Shown one piece after another: positions 1 to 13,028 of a stretch of 64,000 nucleotides of DNA. Every line of letters starts with the position of its first letter. Position 1 is the stretch's first letter. Source of the stretch: Burhinus oedicnemus (taxonomy: Eukaryota; Chordata; Aves; Charadriiformes; Burhinidae); the NCBI GenBank assembly GCA_008921705.1, contig VFFE01007188.1, positions 1,103,443 to 1,167,442 on the forward strand, given 5' to 3'. The translations under genes were made by a program, and so were the position numbers. The notes beneath the pieces are model-generated. The model did not search any database. It saw nothing but the letters and a program-made list of their open reading frames with translations, and had not been told where the DNA came from.

Positions 1-1829
1 ATGTATATTTCAGATTTTTGTTTTGATCAGGGTGAAAAACAATTTTGAAATATTGGACCTTATAGTGAACAATTGTGGAAGAAAAGAAGTTTGGATTTGG
101 AGCCAGTTATTTATGATATAAATATGAAGGTGAACATCACACTAATTCTCAGTGAACTTGGAAGGTGGAGCACTGGTTTCAGAAGGGAAGAGTTAAAGAG
201 ACAAAATCAAAAAGCTATTCCTTGGACATCATCTGAACACCGGTTGCACTGGCAGCACCTCTAAAAATACTTCTGTATTAATAACTCAGTTTAACATGAC
301 AAGAATTAAACCTTTCACCTTATTAGCCAGTATGTGGCCGTGAAAAAAAGTAAAGACATTTACAGGTAGCTGCAGCTGGTGAAGGAAGTTATTCAGCAGA
401 GCAGACCTCATCTTGTGTCAGACAGCTTAGCAAAACACAGTTGAAGTTTCTAACAGCTCGCGTTACTTAGTTCGTTCCCTTTCTTCTCTTTCTGATCACT
501 GCTTTGACAGCATCTATTGTATTACTGAAGAGCCCATTTTCATTAAACGGCTATGTTGATTTGGAGTGACAGTGCTTTTCAGTCACATTAGTAAATGAGC
601 AGTTCTCTTCAGCAGTTTTCTGAGAAGTGTCAAGAAAAGACAGTACTTTCAAAAAATTCTGGAATGACATTGCTGGAGTTGTGGGATAGCTGTCTTACTA
701 CCACTACTGCCTTTTCTCCATGGGTCAGAATAAAACCTTAATAATAATCACAGCAACCTGTTTTAAACCTAGAAAATATTTATGGAAAAAACAAATTAAA
801 ACAAGGATATTTTGTGTAATTTTAATGACCATCACAATCAAGATGAGGAGATTCATACTACCCCTACCATGTGATTATGTCAGATGAGCAGTGAAGTTCT
901 GTTTGGTGTGCATATTACTTGTTCTTGTCTCGGCTGAACATTTGTCTATCTGATTGTGAGTCATCAACAACAACAAAGAAATAATAAAAAGAAATTCCCC
1001 AGAGACTTTACACTCAGACTATGCTTCAAGAATTTTTCTATGAAGAAGGGTGTTGATGGATGAGGGGGAAAGATCCTGATAGTATTTCATCCACTCCTTT
1101 GCTACGATTCAGGTGACAGGTGCTCTTTAGTCAAGTAATTTTCCTATATCATCAATGGTGCTGAAAAGAACAAAAATAATTTCTAGTCCCTAAATGACAA
1201 GCAGCAAGTCTTTTCAATTGCCTGGGGAAAATCAGAGTAAGCTGGCCAGTTTTGAGATTACTTGTGCATTGAGTTCATGTAAGTTACTGTCATCCCAGTT
1301 GTGGTATTCTGGGGAACAGATGAAAATGGGTAAATCAGGAGTGAAAACTCATTCCTGTTCAGGAATTTCACAAAAATCTTGTCCTTAAGTAGCAATGAGA
1401 AGTGAATCCTTTCTCAGCTGCTTGGTGTGGAGTGGGACAGAGAGCTCAAATATATCATCTTATACCTACTCCTCCCAAAAGTGGCACCTGTTACCAGTCT
1501 GATTTGAAGAAGATAGACAAAATTCTTCTAAAGCATTCAGAGAAAGACTTAATTATCAAGATTGTAGGCACACTAATACAGTTCTTACACCTTTCCAATT
1601 TAATATTTGTATACTTTTATGTATTTGTAAAAACATTCATGAGAACAGAGAAAACATCAAATAACAAGATTATGATCTGGAGACCAATATGGATGGCAGA
1701 AGGATGGGATCAGTCTCTGAGTTAACAAATCTTTATTCTGTCAGGCAAATTTATTCTAGAAAATAAACCAATGAGATTAGAGCTTTTACCCTGCTTGGTT
1801 ATCCTCCTTCCTTCCCAGCAGCATTAACT
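1..1829. other. Unassigned AT-rich non-coding DNA
   Basis: No recognisable gene or repeat. The open frames here are short (up to about 107 codons), and the one near position 73 opens with TTG rather than ATG. None has a domain-like composition. Probable intergenic or intronic DNA. Confidence 0.6.
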
Positions 1830-1905
1830 TCATAGAATTGTAGAATCACAGAATCATTTAGGTTAGAAAAGACCTTGAAAATCATCAAGTAGTTCACTAG
1901 ATGTT
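1830..1905 (-). mobile_element. CR1 LINE 3' tail fragment, reversed
   Basis: The + strand reads from a degenerate octamer tail (CATAGAATTGTAGAATCACA) into the pattern 'aatcatttaggttagaaaagacc', the reverse complement of a CR1 3' end. The same 'catttaggttggaaaa' variant occurs at 45639 and, in the other orientation, at 57942, so the three belong to one CR1 subfamily. Similarity fades after the 'catcaagtagttcac' stretch, so only about 75 bp is assignable. No coding part remains. Confidence 0.8.
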
Positions 1906-3689
1906 GACTTCCCTTCCCTTCAAGGACATCATTGCTGCTCTGGGAAGGTCAGGCAGAAAGTTGTGTCGCTTTCTGCTATGCAACTGCTAGCAGTTATCTG
2001 TCTTGGGCATCACCAGCCAAGGTCAGGTATTTGTCTCCATGCTTCTCTCCCATCTCCAGGATCTTCCTCCACTTCTGAGAGCTTTTCTCCAGCGAGGATA
2101 TTCCCCCTCTTTTTGGACCCCTTTCTTCTTTATGGCAACCTCTTCATTTTAGAAACCCTTATTTTTTGCACCACTTTCTTCTTTCTGGAACATCAAGTCC
2201 CTGGTTTGCCCAATCAAAATAGACTGTGTGCAGAAACAAATGTGTGATCAGCTTTGTAATTTCTGCTTTTGTCTCCTGTCTCTTTATTAAATGGAAGATT
2301 CAGGGTATGTAACTTCTGTTTAATCCAGGTGTTTTGAAAATTCACAGCTGGCCCGTACCAGAGGCAGCTAGCAAGTATCAGGCTTCCACTTGAGAGTTCA
2401 AAAAATTCAGCTTTTCACATTTACTCACAAACACACAACTACCCAGTTAGATGCCACCTGTTAACATTCACATTTACAGCTTTTTTTTCTTTTCTTTTTT
2501 TTCACCTGTGACACACGGGAAAGGGTCTTTTCCCAAAAAGCAGGTTACCTCTCAATAAATAGTCTTCCGTGGGAGAGGTAAAAATCCTTTCCCTTTACAT
2601 CTTAGATGTGAAGTGTTGATCCACACAATGTGAAGCTGGCCTCAGGGACAGAGAGCAGTCCCTTGATCATTCTGTTTTCTGGCTTTGCAAAGCCCACCAG
2701 CCCTAGATACCAGTCCCTCCTAAACAAGATGGAGTGGGGAATTTGACCAGAATTTTGTCCTCACCTGTAACATGTATTAAGCTAGCGATTAGTTCTTTAC
2801 ATGAGGACACATGCATTTTTCATCTGACTGTTTCCTGAATTCCTGAAGAAGCAACCTGAAGGTTGTCTCCAGAAAAGACTCTGAAAATGTCTGTCACTTC
2901 CGATTATGTCCATGAGATAGGATATCTGTAGAGATCACTAGTTCGAGAATCAGCTTGGGTTCAGCTGGGGTCACAAGTAATTTTGAATTTCTGGAACACT
3001 TGTAGAAGCATATTTCTACATAAGAGTCTTTTAGGTTTAGAAAGAGCTGAGCAAGTTTTCAAAAAGTTCATCAATATGTAAATATTTTATCAAGGTGCCT
3101 AAATCCATGCACACATTCAGGCTTTAACCTAAACAGGCAAAGAAAAAATTAATAAAATCATTGCTCTTGCTACTTCATTTTTGATTCACTACTGAATTGA
3201 TTCCCCAACTGCATCAGCCAGGAGATCCAGCCAAAATTCTCATGGAATATCTTTGCAGCTGCACCAATTGAATAGCAGGAAACATTTCAAAGACTATTTT
3301 GTGGCTGTTAAAAAGAATACAATATTCTAATGCAAGAGACTACAATCCGTTGCATGTTATATCTGATTCCAACATAGAGTAAAAGTGCATCAAACATCTT
3401 AAAAACAATAGGAAAAATTGTGATCAACATCAAGCTGTCATCTTGCTGTCAATATGGCATTAGAGTGCTTAATAGCATGTCTACAGATAGAGGGAATTCG
3501 CTTTACCATCTGCACATTTGTCAGGCTTAAAGCTTTTTTTGTGGGAATGATGGAGGGGTTTGCACTACAGTGAACTAATTAGTGGCATGATCAGGTTTCA
3601 AATAAGTCAAAATCTTCAAAAGAAAGTATAAATATTTAAATGGATTAAAACTTCATCTGCCACACTTCACTTATTTCTTTTACTTTTTT
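1906..3689. other. Unassigned non-coding DNA with a T-rich tract
   Basis: No gene seen. It contains a T-rich tract with C interruptions near 2479-2503. A 94-codon open frame (1963-2247) is rich in Ser, Leu and Phe, a composition expected from translated pyrimidine-rich DNA. Not called as coding. Confidence 0.5.
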
Positions 3690-3900
3690 ACTTTAGGGGT
3701 TTTTTTTGTGTTGTTTCTTTTTTTTTTTTTTTTAAATACTTTTGGTTTTACCAGAGATTTTAATCAGGATTTTGGAAAGGCTTTATGAAGTGAAATGCTG
3801 AGAGCGAGTGACTATTCTTCATTGCTCTGGGAAGCTGATTGGTTTTTTTGGGGGGGAGGTTGTTTTTTGGGTTTTGGTTTCATTTTGGGGGAGGGGGAGT
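3690..3900. repeat. T-rich and G/T-rich low-complexity DNA
   Basis: Starts with a run of about 16 T (near 3717-3733) after a short G/T stretch, then about 100 bp later a G/T block of alternating G-runs and T-runs (about 3840-3900). Similar G/T blocks occur at 55608-55670 and 63040-63080, and A/C-rich counterparts at 25595-25640, 30366-30400 and 36010-36030. Confidence 0.7.
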
Positions 3901-4440
3901 TACTGCAGCTATTTTAATGAAAAATTTAATTCATATTCCCCACACGCAGTCTGATAAGAATTTCCTAACTGAGGTGGGTGATGTAGCTGTTTAATTTCTT
4001 CGCTGTTTACTGTGTGTGCTTTTTATGTTGTGTTCTGCTCAAAGCATACGGCTGAGCAGCAAAAAAGGCAACCACCTGTTTACCTTACTCTTGGGTAGTA
4101 CTTTCTGAATTAAGTGAAACTGCATAGTGGGAACACGGCATTGCTATTTTTCTGAAGCCAAATAGTCGGGAATAGTTTGGAGAAATCTCCTGGAAAATCA
4201 GATGGGATGAAGCTATTGTGAAATTACACAAATAAAGACTGAGAGACTGCTGAGAGGAGCAGCCAGAAGCCAGTTCTTTCAGGTCACCCGAGGAAAAAAA
4301 AAAGGAAACCTTCCTGGGGAATGAAAAGGAACTTTGTTGTAGTGCAGCAAGACCACGAGAGTTTCTGGACTCAAACCTAAACAAAAAGGAGAGCCTTATC
4401 CAGGAAGAACAAAGAAAGAAAAATGGTAGATATGTTTTCA

Positions 4441-7400
4441 ATGTATTTTATTTCAGTCTGTTCCATAAATTATTATTCTGTTTCAAACGATACATAATCT
4501 TAATGTATTTTCTAATATTACATCTAGGTAGAGTTTTTAAGGATGATAACATATGAAAGGGAAAATGTTACAAAAATCTACTTAAACAAAGGGATTTATT
4601 ACTCCTAGTAGGTCTACAGTTATTCAATTGGTGATTTGTTTTTGGTAGAATTTCTCTGCTAGGTGTGGTCTAGTTCCATATTAGCAGATTTCTGTTAGAT
4701 AAGGAAAAAAAAAAAGTACAAAGGTGTGTCTAAATGCTACTTCACATACCTGCCAGATTTCCTATATTTAAGTATAATCTCCTATTTTACCTATCTTAAC
4801 TATCAAAGCTCAATTAATCTTCCTTTGTACCATTATTAAAAACATAGCTACAGGATGGAAAAATATTAATTAAATTTTTAGAAAAAAACTTGTGCTATCT
4901 GAATGCCTGATTTCAATATTTTTGCTCTTGTTGCAAATTGCTTTGCATTTTTCACAATACTGACATGAAGTCAAATATTCTACTTATATGGGCAAAAGGA
5001 AGCATATTTAACAGAGATGATGGGGAAACATTTAATGAGGTCACTTTGAATAATTCCTAGCTGACTATAAATAGTTGACAAAACTGATTATAAACTGAGG
5101 CATTGTGCCTGGTATTTGAAGTGCCAAACAAGCAATCTGAATAGCTTTAGAGCTTGTCTTTGAAGTGCTAAGGGTGATATTCGTTAGGTCATCTATTTTT
5201 CTTTCCCCCCTGTGTGATGCTTCAACGGACATATTGATAAGGTAGTACTTAGGGAATTCTGAAATTCCTATATTTACTATAATTTGTTAATGTGTGCCTA
5301 TTTTCCTTAGTATACAATTACATGATGGTAATTTAAATACTCCAAAATAGACTGTGGTAATGAGCTCTTCAGGGGGTTAAACTTAAATCAGCCTGGTAAC
5401 TGAAGCTAGTAAAGAATACAGCAGCCTGCATATCTGCTGACATATTGTTTTGACATCACACGATACCTTTATGCTTTCTAGTTTGCCTGTTTAAGGTACT
5501 GGTATTGCTGGTTTTGCCTAAACTGCTCAAGACCCAGACTTTTGCCATCCACCCTCCAGATGGGGCTGCTTACAGTAAAATTTTAAAGAGTTTCCTTCTT
5601 CTTCAGTAGGTCCAAAACATACTGAACCTGTTAAACTTCAGGATTCCCTGTTCAAAAGTTTAAATGAAGGTCTTTCTGAACATTGTTAGCCTCTTACCTT
5701 TCTTCCTTTATTTTTCTCTAAGAAGGGGCTTGATTCAGTTGCTGAACAGTGTTGACCCACAGCATTGGATTCGTTGCTGGCACACAGACGTCCAGAGCTG
5801 TTAGAGATGTGCTGGGACAAGTAAGACATCATTAGAGGGATGATGGATATGATGCAGGAGCTGTGGAATACTTCTTCTCTTGGTGTAACTAGTCATCAAC
5901 CAGGGTCACCTTTGGCATCTTAAATGGCACTGCACATCTTTCTGTGCTTTCTTCACAGCAACTTTTTTTTGTCTCTTTGTTTCTGCTACTCTGTGATACT
6001 TAGGACATGTAAATCCGTTGTTTTTCTCAACTCATGGACACCAATTTGGAAGAAATCCCTAACATTTCACAAACTAGATCTACATTTCAGTAGAGTGAAA
6101 TATCTTCCTCTTTCCAGAATTCTCACTATCGCCAGATTTTCCATGAATGCTGTTCTAATCTTCTGCCACACTGCCAATGTCCTTCAGTTTTGTGGCATTT
6201 GCACCTTTTGTCAAGGTCTGCAAGTATAGGCAGCATGACTGGTCGTTCTGGTATGCTTTTCATCTTGCAATGTTTCTTTTTTCTATAGTATCTCTTCTGG
6301 GCTGGTCCTTACATATGTTGTGCATGTTTGTCCTTATCCTTGTTTTCTTTACTGAGGCTCATGTACATAGATTATATTTCTGTCCAAATTATTCAACTGT
6401 AGGATTTACCGTATATATTTCACAGCATAGTTTGATATCTACAATGTTAGCTTTAAATTGTTTGCCAAGCAAATATTAATAAATGTGAAGAACAGATGAT
6501 AAAATGTCACAACTTGTGCAACCAGATATTTTCAAGCACATTTTGCATAAAATAGCAATTGTGGAAGCATTAAAGGCTTTGTCAAAAACATTAGGTATAA
6601 CCATGCTTCTGCCTTCCAGGGCAAAGCTCTTTTTCTTCTAAGCAGTTCAGTTTTAACACTGACTCAATAGTCTTTATTTTTCATAAATTTGAAACAGCCA
6701 TTTTCACTGACACTGTAAAAAAACATTGGAATCGCCCAATGGCTGGGGATCCAGTGCTTCCAGAGTTTTTAGTTCCTACCAAGAAACCTGGGGCTTCTTC
6801 TTATTTAGTTTTAAACATCTCCAGAATAGCATCTTCATGAGCCAGTTATATTTGACTCCTCTCCTCACTGTGGAGACGCATAATCAGTATCAGAACTCAA
6901 ATGGATGATCAGTTGTAGAAGTATATTTTATGGCAAGACTTATCATCTCTAGAAGTACCATTCCATAAAATGAATCTGAATGGTTAAGTCAAATATAAAA
7001 TGAACACTATAGATATCTGGATAAATAAACCACATTCCAAAAATTTTAGAAACTCCTGATGCTGGAGTATACCAGGCACTCTGGGACATATGTTTTCATG
7101 TTTCTGTGCCTGAGATTCTATTTCTTTGACTGTACTGGAAATGAGCAGACACTGGATAGTTGTTCAGCACAGTTGACATTCTGGCTTTATAGCAGCAGTG
7201 AAATTTATAAGAATGTCAACTGCAGTGCACATCTCCAGCACCTACAGAACAGATGACATTTCAGAAAAGCTGTGTCAATACCTATATTTTTAAACTTTTT
7301 CAATATTTTAGATTTTCAGATTATTTGGGGGGGGATAATTCAGACAAGAGTTTGTGTTTAATTTAAACAAGATACAAACTAAACATAAACTCATTTTCAC

Positions 7401-8381
7401 ATGGAGAATCTTGATTTTTATTCAAATCCTATATCAGTAACTCAGTTCCCAGAGTTTCTCACTTTGATTATAAATACTAGTTTTCTGTTGAAATAGTTTT
7501 AAAACAAAAATATTCCCAAACATATAACTATAGTAAACATGGGGGGGTGTTGTTTTTTCTGAAGAAATGCTGGAGGTTTGTTTAATTTTATTTGATTTTT
7601 TTGGATGTAGCTGATTAAGAGCTATTTTTCACTCATGTATCATAGTATGATACACGCACTTCCAGCAGTGCATAGCAGTCAGTTTTTTTGGACTACAAAA
7701 TGTGAAATAAATAAAGAAATTATATTTTTTGTTTCATATGAAGTAGAAAGGAAAGATTAATATGTATGAACTTCTCTATTGTCTAGTTGAAGCAGAGAAG
7801 GCCATATCAGCAATTTCATTTCCTTTGTGTGGCTGTGACAGCAAAGTCACGTAGCCTTAAATGAATGCATAAGAAAGAGAAAGGCTATACTGCAGTTTGC
7901 ACAAAAGTTCTACAACAAAGACACAATGGACAGTTAGAAACACTGAGCATTACCACTGTTTTTATCTTTATTGCATCAAACTGACAACACAGTCACAGCC
8001 CTTTCAGTTAGGGCACACATTGCATTTGTTGTGAAAGTTCTTGAGTGTCTTGGCAAACTAGGAATTCTCAGCATGAATTTCATTTAAGTACAGAATCACA
8101 GTGTGACTTGGTAATAGGTACTTAGCCCTTTTGAAAAAAAACCCTGGCATTAATATCCCTGTTTTTTCAAAGAAGGGAACCAAAATACATTACACCATTT
8201 TAATTTTGCTGCTCTCTACACACAAGTAAACTACAAAATCAAGGGCAAAGGAGCCAAGAGGAATCTCTAGAGATCACCAAATCTCATCTCAACTTGGTCG
8301 AACAATGTAGGAAGGCACAGCTAGAGAAGCTGATGAAACCAATGCAAATTAGCTGTCCTCATAGTATAATGTGGCTGTATT
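4441..8381. other. Unassigned AT-rich non-coding DNA
   Basis: About 3.9 kb with no recognised gene or repeat. Open frames at 5924-6229 and 6177-6479 are about 100 codons, Phe/Leu/Ser-rich, overlap in different frames and show no domain. Short G-runs occur near 7328-7335 and 7541-7548. Confidence 0.5.
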
Positions 8382-9045
8382 TCACAGTATCACAGAATTG
8401 TTCAGGTCAGAAGGAACCTCTGGAGATCTTCTAGTTCAGTGGTCCTGCTAAGTGCAGGATCAGATACAGCAGGTTACTAAGAATTGTGTCCAAGTTGAGT
8501 TATCCGTATCTCCAAAGAGTGAGTCTCCACAACCTCTCTGGGAAACCTGGTCCAGTGTTTGATCACCTTAACAGTAAAAAAGCTTTTTCTTATGTTTACA
8601 TGGAATTTCTTGTATATCAATTTGTGTCTTCTTGTCAGGACCCCCAGGTACTTCTCTGCAAAGCTGCTTTCCAGCTGTTCAGCCCAGCACGTAATCATGC
8701 ATGGACTTACTTCTTTCTGGGTCCTTGACTTTGCATTTCCTTTTGCTGAACTTTTTGAGATTACTTTTGGCCCATTTCTCCAGCCTATCCAGGTTCCTCT
8801 GAACAGCAGAACAACCATCTGGTTTATCAACCACTTCTACCAGGTTTGTATCACCTGCAAACTTTCTGAGAGCACACTCTGTCCAAACACCCAGGTCATT
8901 AATAAAGAAGTTAAACAGTATCAACCCTGGTACTCACTCTGGTGACTTGTCTCCAACTAGATTTTGTGCCATTGAGTCCAACATTTCAACCAGTTTTCAG
9001 TCCACTTCACTGTCCACTTATCTGAGCCAACTCTATTTTAGATGC
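8382..9045 (-). mobile_element. CR1 LINE, 5'-truncated, reversed, with decayed RT
   Basis: The 3' end lies at about 8382 (TCACAGTATCACAGAATTG followed by 'aggtcagaaggaacctctgg'). The minus strand reads back through two out-of-frame pieces of the CR1 ORF2 C-terminal region. At 8679-8924 a segment reads LFNFFINDL, then FAGDT, then LDRLEKWAKSNLKKF, which is the RT palm around motif C and the region after it. At 8477-8830 another frame carries the C-terminal tail (RKSFFTVKVIKHWTRFPREV). The catalytic FADD box is FAGD at 8850-8861 (GAT to GGT), and the two pieces are frameshifted, so this copy is dead. Its right boundary is vague because similarity fades by about 9045. Confidence 0.9.
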
Positions 9046-10988
9046 ATTGTCATAGCAACATGGCAGTGTAAAAGGGTAAACCTATTATAAGCTACTGCTA
9101 AGAGTGAGTCATCCCCAAGCACCAGATTTTCATCATTACTGAAAAAAGATCTATATCAAGTGCAACCCTGATAGCCAAGTAGTTACCTACACAGACAGTA
9201 TCTGAATCTATAGGCTACTTTGTTATCTTTGTCCCTTTTCTATTGTTCGCCCCCAGACTCTTATTTTGTAAGTCATAATAGTTAGTTCCTGTGTTCCTGT
9301 GTCTGCGGTGGTAGTTTAGATACCAGTAATTTCCAACTAGTTTGTACAGTCTAGTCTGTTCCATACCCAATAATTTTCTGGATTCACCTCCTGTTGGATT
9401 CCCTAGCATATCAGTGTTTGATCTGATTGAGAATAAAGACGCTCTTTCTAGATTCTTTTATTGACTTATTTGCATTAAGTTTTTATAATATGATATCAGT
9501 ACTATTTACTAACCTTGAGATCACCTAGGATACCAATATAGCAGCAAATAGAAAAAAAAATTAATTCAGTTGTTAATGAGAAATCATTTAAATTATGAGG
9601 GCAGGGACAAACAACACGTGACATACTGAGGTTTGAGTGGTTGACATTACATGCAGAAATAAAACCTCGTCTACAAAATTATTTAGAAAGTGCAGAAAAT
9701 CAAACCAATAAGGTAGGAAAATTGCGTGTGTTGGAATAGAAATTTAATGGTTTAATTTTTTAGGTTCATACAGAAGAGTTTTATCTTCAGAATCTCTATA
9801 TAATGTAATATGTTCAGCGTGTATCTCTTTGGAGCTTCATTTAGGGTTGTACTGTATGTATCACTTTTTTTTTTTAAACCCATTCTAAAAAGCAAATGGC
9901 AAATATTACCATTTTATACACTGATTCTTGGATCTCTGTTAATGCAATATGCTTTTGAATATGACAATATAACTCTTTTTTTATATAAAATACAAGATTG
10001 TCAGCATAGCATTACCTTTATTTCCTTCATTCTGCACATAACATCTGCTTTGCTGTTTAGGATGAAATTTAGCTTATGTTGAACGCTCCAACACGAGGAA
10101 AATGGAAAATGTCCTAGATGCAGACACTTCCCTTTCTTCATAATCAGTTAAGTCACATCTCACTGCCTGACTGCCAGAAGCTTGTCTACAACAAAGTTCA
10201 TTACTAACTTTCTGAAGCTGTACAAGGGGTTAAAGTCCCATGACAGTTTTGTTCTAGGAACACTTCCTTTCAGCTGCTTTCTCCTAAATCCCTGATTTCT
10301 GCTTTACAACTGGAGAAGACAGTGGGAAGGGTTACATTTTCAAAAGCCTGCTGCTCTTCACTCTGTTCTCCATGGCAGATGCAAGACAACAATTATTTCC
10401 CATTTCTAATGCCATTTATGTCATTACAGAGGACTCCATCACCCTGTTTTTAAATATTATTTAATAGATTTTAATATTAATAAGACAAAACAAAATTGCA
10501 TTGACTGTAATTGCTGTGTATTACAGAGAAATAATTTATAATGAACTCTGGAATAGGTCATAAAGGGTAGCATCAATGTGGAAACATATCTGAAAGCTCT
10601 GACAAGAAGGTCTAGTCACTGGCAGTCTGATCTGAAGACTGTACTTTGTTAGTCTCTCCCAGTACTATTTTATTCTTTCCTTGCCCTGTTCCTTAATGCT
10701 ACTTTTTCAAAGGATGGTAGCCGTAGATCTTCTATTCAGGCACATGTTCCTTTGTCATGAAACAATGTCTTTGCTAGATTTCCCCCCCCCCCAGTAGTTA
10801 TGATACATATGGTCTCCTGAATTAGAAAGATTTAGGCTTTAGTTTATCTGTTCTCTAGCAGGTGGTGGGTCTGAAATCTTCAAGGCACTATTTAAGTTGT
10901 ATTTTCTAAAACTGACTTTTTCAAAATTTGTTTGTGTGAGGAGTTTTACTGTTTTAACAATTTAATAAAAGATTCAGCTGATGTCTTT
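9046..10988. other. Unassigned non-coding DNA
   Basis: No gene or repeat family recognised. A run of 11 C lies at 10782-10792. The 90-codon frame at 9810-10082 is hydrophobic and Phe-rich, as expected from T-rich DNA, and is not called. Confidence 0.5.
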
Positions 10989-11337
10989 CACAGAATCACC
11001 GTATCACTGGGGTTGGAAGGGACCTCTGGAGATCATCTAGTCCACCCCCCCTGCCAGAGAAGGGACACCTAGAGCAGGTTGCACAGGATGGCGTCCAGGA
11101 GGGTTTTGAATGTCTCCAGGGTTGGAGACTCCACCACTTCTCTGGACAGTGTGTTCCAGTGTTCAAAGTAAAGAAGTTCCTCTTCATGTTTAGGTGGAAC
11201 TTCCTGTGGTCAAGTTTGTGGACTTTACCTCTTGTCCTATCACTAGGCACCACTGAAAAAAGTCGTTGCTGAACTGCCGCCAGTAACTGACAAGACCCTT
11301 CATCAGAATCCTTAAGAACCTTTAACACAGATTCCAA
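10989..11337 (-). mobile_element. CR1 LINE, 5'-truncated, reversed
   Basis: The 3' end is at 10989 ('cacagaatcaccgtatcac' then 'ggttggaagggacctctgg'). About 350 bp of CR1 3' UTR and the end of ORF2 follow in reverse. The minus-strand frame at 10996-11337 (113 codons) retains [19 protein letters not shown] and [12 protein letters not shown], corresponding to the ORF2 tail but shifted out of frame after it. The closest relative by eye is the 8382 copy (same 'cctctggagatc' variant). Confidence 0.92.
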
Positions 11338-12542
11338 ACAGTGGCTCTACTGTACTGTCCCCAATACATTTAGAAAATACGCACTATTCTGTAATCAGAC
11401 AATCTTAAATACTTTTTCCAAGAATATGCCTTGTATTAAAAATGTTAATAGACCTATGGCAAATTCTTTTCTGGTCATTCAAAGTGGATTGGTTCCTCCA
11501 GAAACAAATGTATGCTTTCAGTAATGTTAGACATCACTGGACAAGATAATTTAGTGACCAAGTATTTTTTGTCTTCCATCAAGTTTGTTTCCTTTAGAAA
11601 TTTGCAAATTGGCTTTGTGTGTTCTGATATATTGATGAGATATATATACCTATGTCATACAGATATAGGTATATGCTTATATGTACATACACACATATAC
11701 ACATGTGTATATATTTACAAATATATTTAACATTAAATATATTTTAAATTATATACTAAACATAAAAATAATATATAGAATATATTTAATACAGTTATTA
11801 TAATAAATGTTTCATATATTTATTAAGTATATTTAATATGTATTTAACAGCTATGTGTATTTTTAACAGCAAAATGCAAAGGTATTTGTTGCTGTATTCA
11901 AGAATTAATAATACTGATAATGTTCTGTAATGTTTACTATCTATGTATTTACTGAAAGTTTCCCTCCCTATTTCTGATGTTACTACCTTTATTTTATATT
12001 AAAGTAGTTGTAATTTTGACTCAATTCATTCTTCTACATATAAGTTATTGATGGTTGTAATAAAGGAGGTATCAATGAAGCTGATGAACTGCAAACCACT
12101 GTGTCATACAGTACATAGTCAAAATGACTGTATTAATATTCATATTATGTGATGGTTTTTTTATTTTTGGAATAAAACTTGGCTAATTTTAAGAGGTCAG
12201 CCAATGCAGAGATTTTAATAGAATGCTGAACTCCTTTGCTATATAACTTTTTTTTTTTAATGAAATCTCTGTGTTACGAGCAAACTCTTCTCTTTTTCAA
12301 GGATGTCAATGAAAATGTTCTATTTTCCAGATGCATTGATTTTTAAGTCAAGTTTTATGACATCTTCAGGTTTGAACTCTGTTGTCATAGTCATCGTTTT
12401 AAGAGTACACTTGTCATATTTTATCTGGTTGTATATTTTTAATCTCTTCATAACTAAGTAAATCAACTATGAAAATAATATATTTTAGGTTTTCTTGTAG
12501 TACTGTAGTACATCTCTTTTTCCTGCACTGTTTTTGAAATAA
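11338..12542. other. AT-rich non-coding DNA with a palindromic TA/CA block
   Basis: No gene. From 11640 to 11835 the sequence is almost entirely TA- and TG/CA-alternating, and 11695-11712 is a perfect 18-bp palindrome centred on ACATGT. The remainder is AT-rich single-copy-like DNA. Confidence 0.6.
11640..11835. repeat. TA-rich microsatellite-like tract
   Basis: Alternating purine-pyrimidine DNA (TATATA, ATGTACATAC, CACATATACACATG) grading into AT-only DNA. It contains the perfect 18-bp palindrome 11695-11712. Low complexity is directly visible, and a cruciform is possible but inferred. Confidence 0.8.
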
Positions 12543-13028
12543 AATCATAGAATCATAGAATCATAGATTCATAGAATGGTTTAGGTTGGAAGGGACCTTA
12601 AAGATCATCTAGTTCCAAGCCCCTTGCCATAGGCAAGGACACCTCCCACTAGACCAGATTGCTCAAACCCCCATCCAACCTGTTCTTGAACACTTCCAGG
12701 CATGGGGCATCCACAACTTCCCTGGGCAACCTGTTCCAGTGTCTCACCACCCTCAGAGTAAAGAATTTCTTCCTAATATCTAATCTAAATCTACCCTCTT
12801 CCAGTTTACAACCATTATCCCTTGTCCTATCACTACACTCCCTGATGAAGACTCCCTCCTCATTTTTCCTGTAAGCCCCCTTTAAGTACTGGAAGGCTGC
12901 AAGCAGGTGTCCCTGGGGCTTTCTCTTCCAGGCTGAACAACCCCAACTCTCTCAGCCTTTCCTCATAGCAGAGATACTCCAGCCCTCTTACCATCTTTGT
13001 GGCCCTCCTCTGAGCCTGCTCCAACTAT
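12543..13028 (-). mobile_element. CR1 LINE, relatively young copy, reversed
   Basis: Its 3' terminus carries at least three tandem octamer-type units at 12543-12577 (ATCATAGAATCATAGAATC and so on), the clearest in the window. About 450 bp of 3' UTR and ORF2 C-terminal region follow in reverse, ending near 'gagcctgctccaac' (about 13028), a common position of 5' truncation. By eye it matches the + strand copy at 58760-59010 at roughly nine positions in ten across about 250 bp, so the two belong to the same young subfamily. No full reading frame survives. Confidence 0.95.

Noticed and set aside
3840..3900. Interstitial telomeric repeat
   Set aside because: Irregular G- and T-runs, not TTAGGG units.
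5924..6479. Membrane protein pair suggested by hydrophobic frames
   Set aside because: Hydrophobicity follows from T-rich DNA; the two frames overlap in different registers and show no family match.
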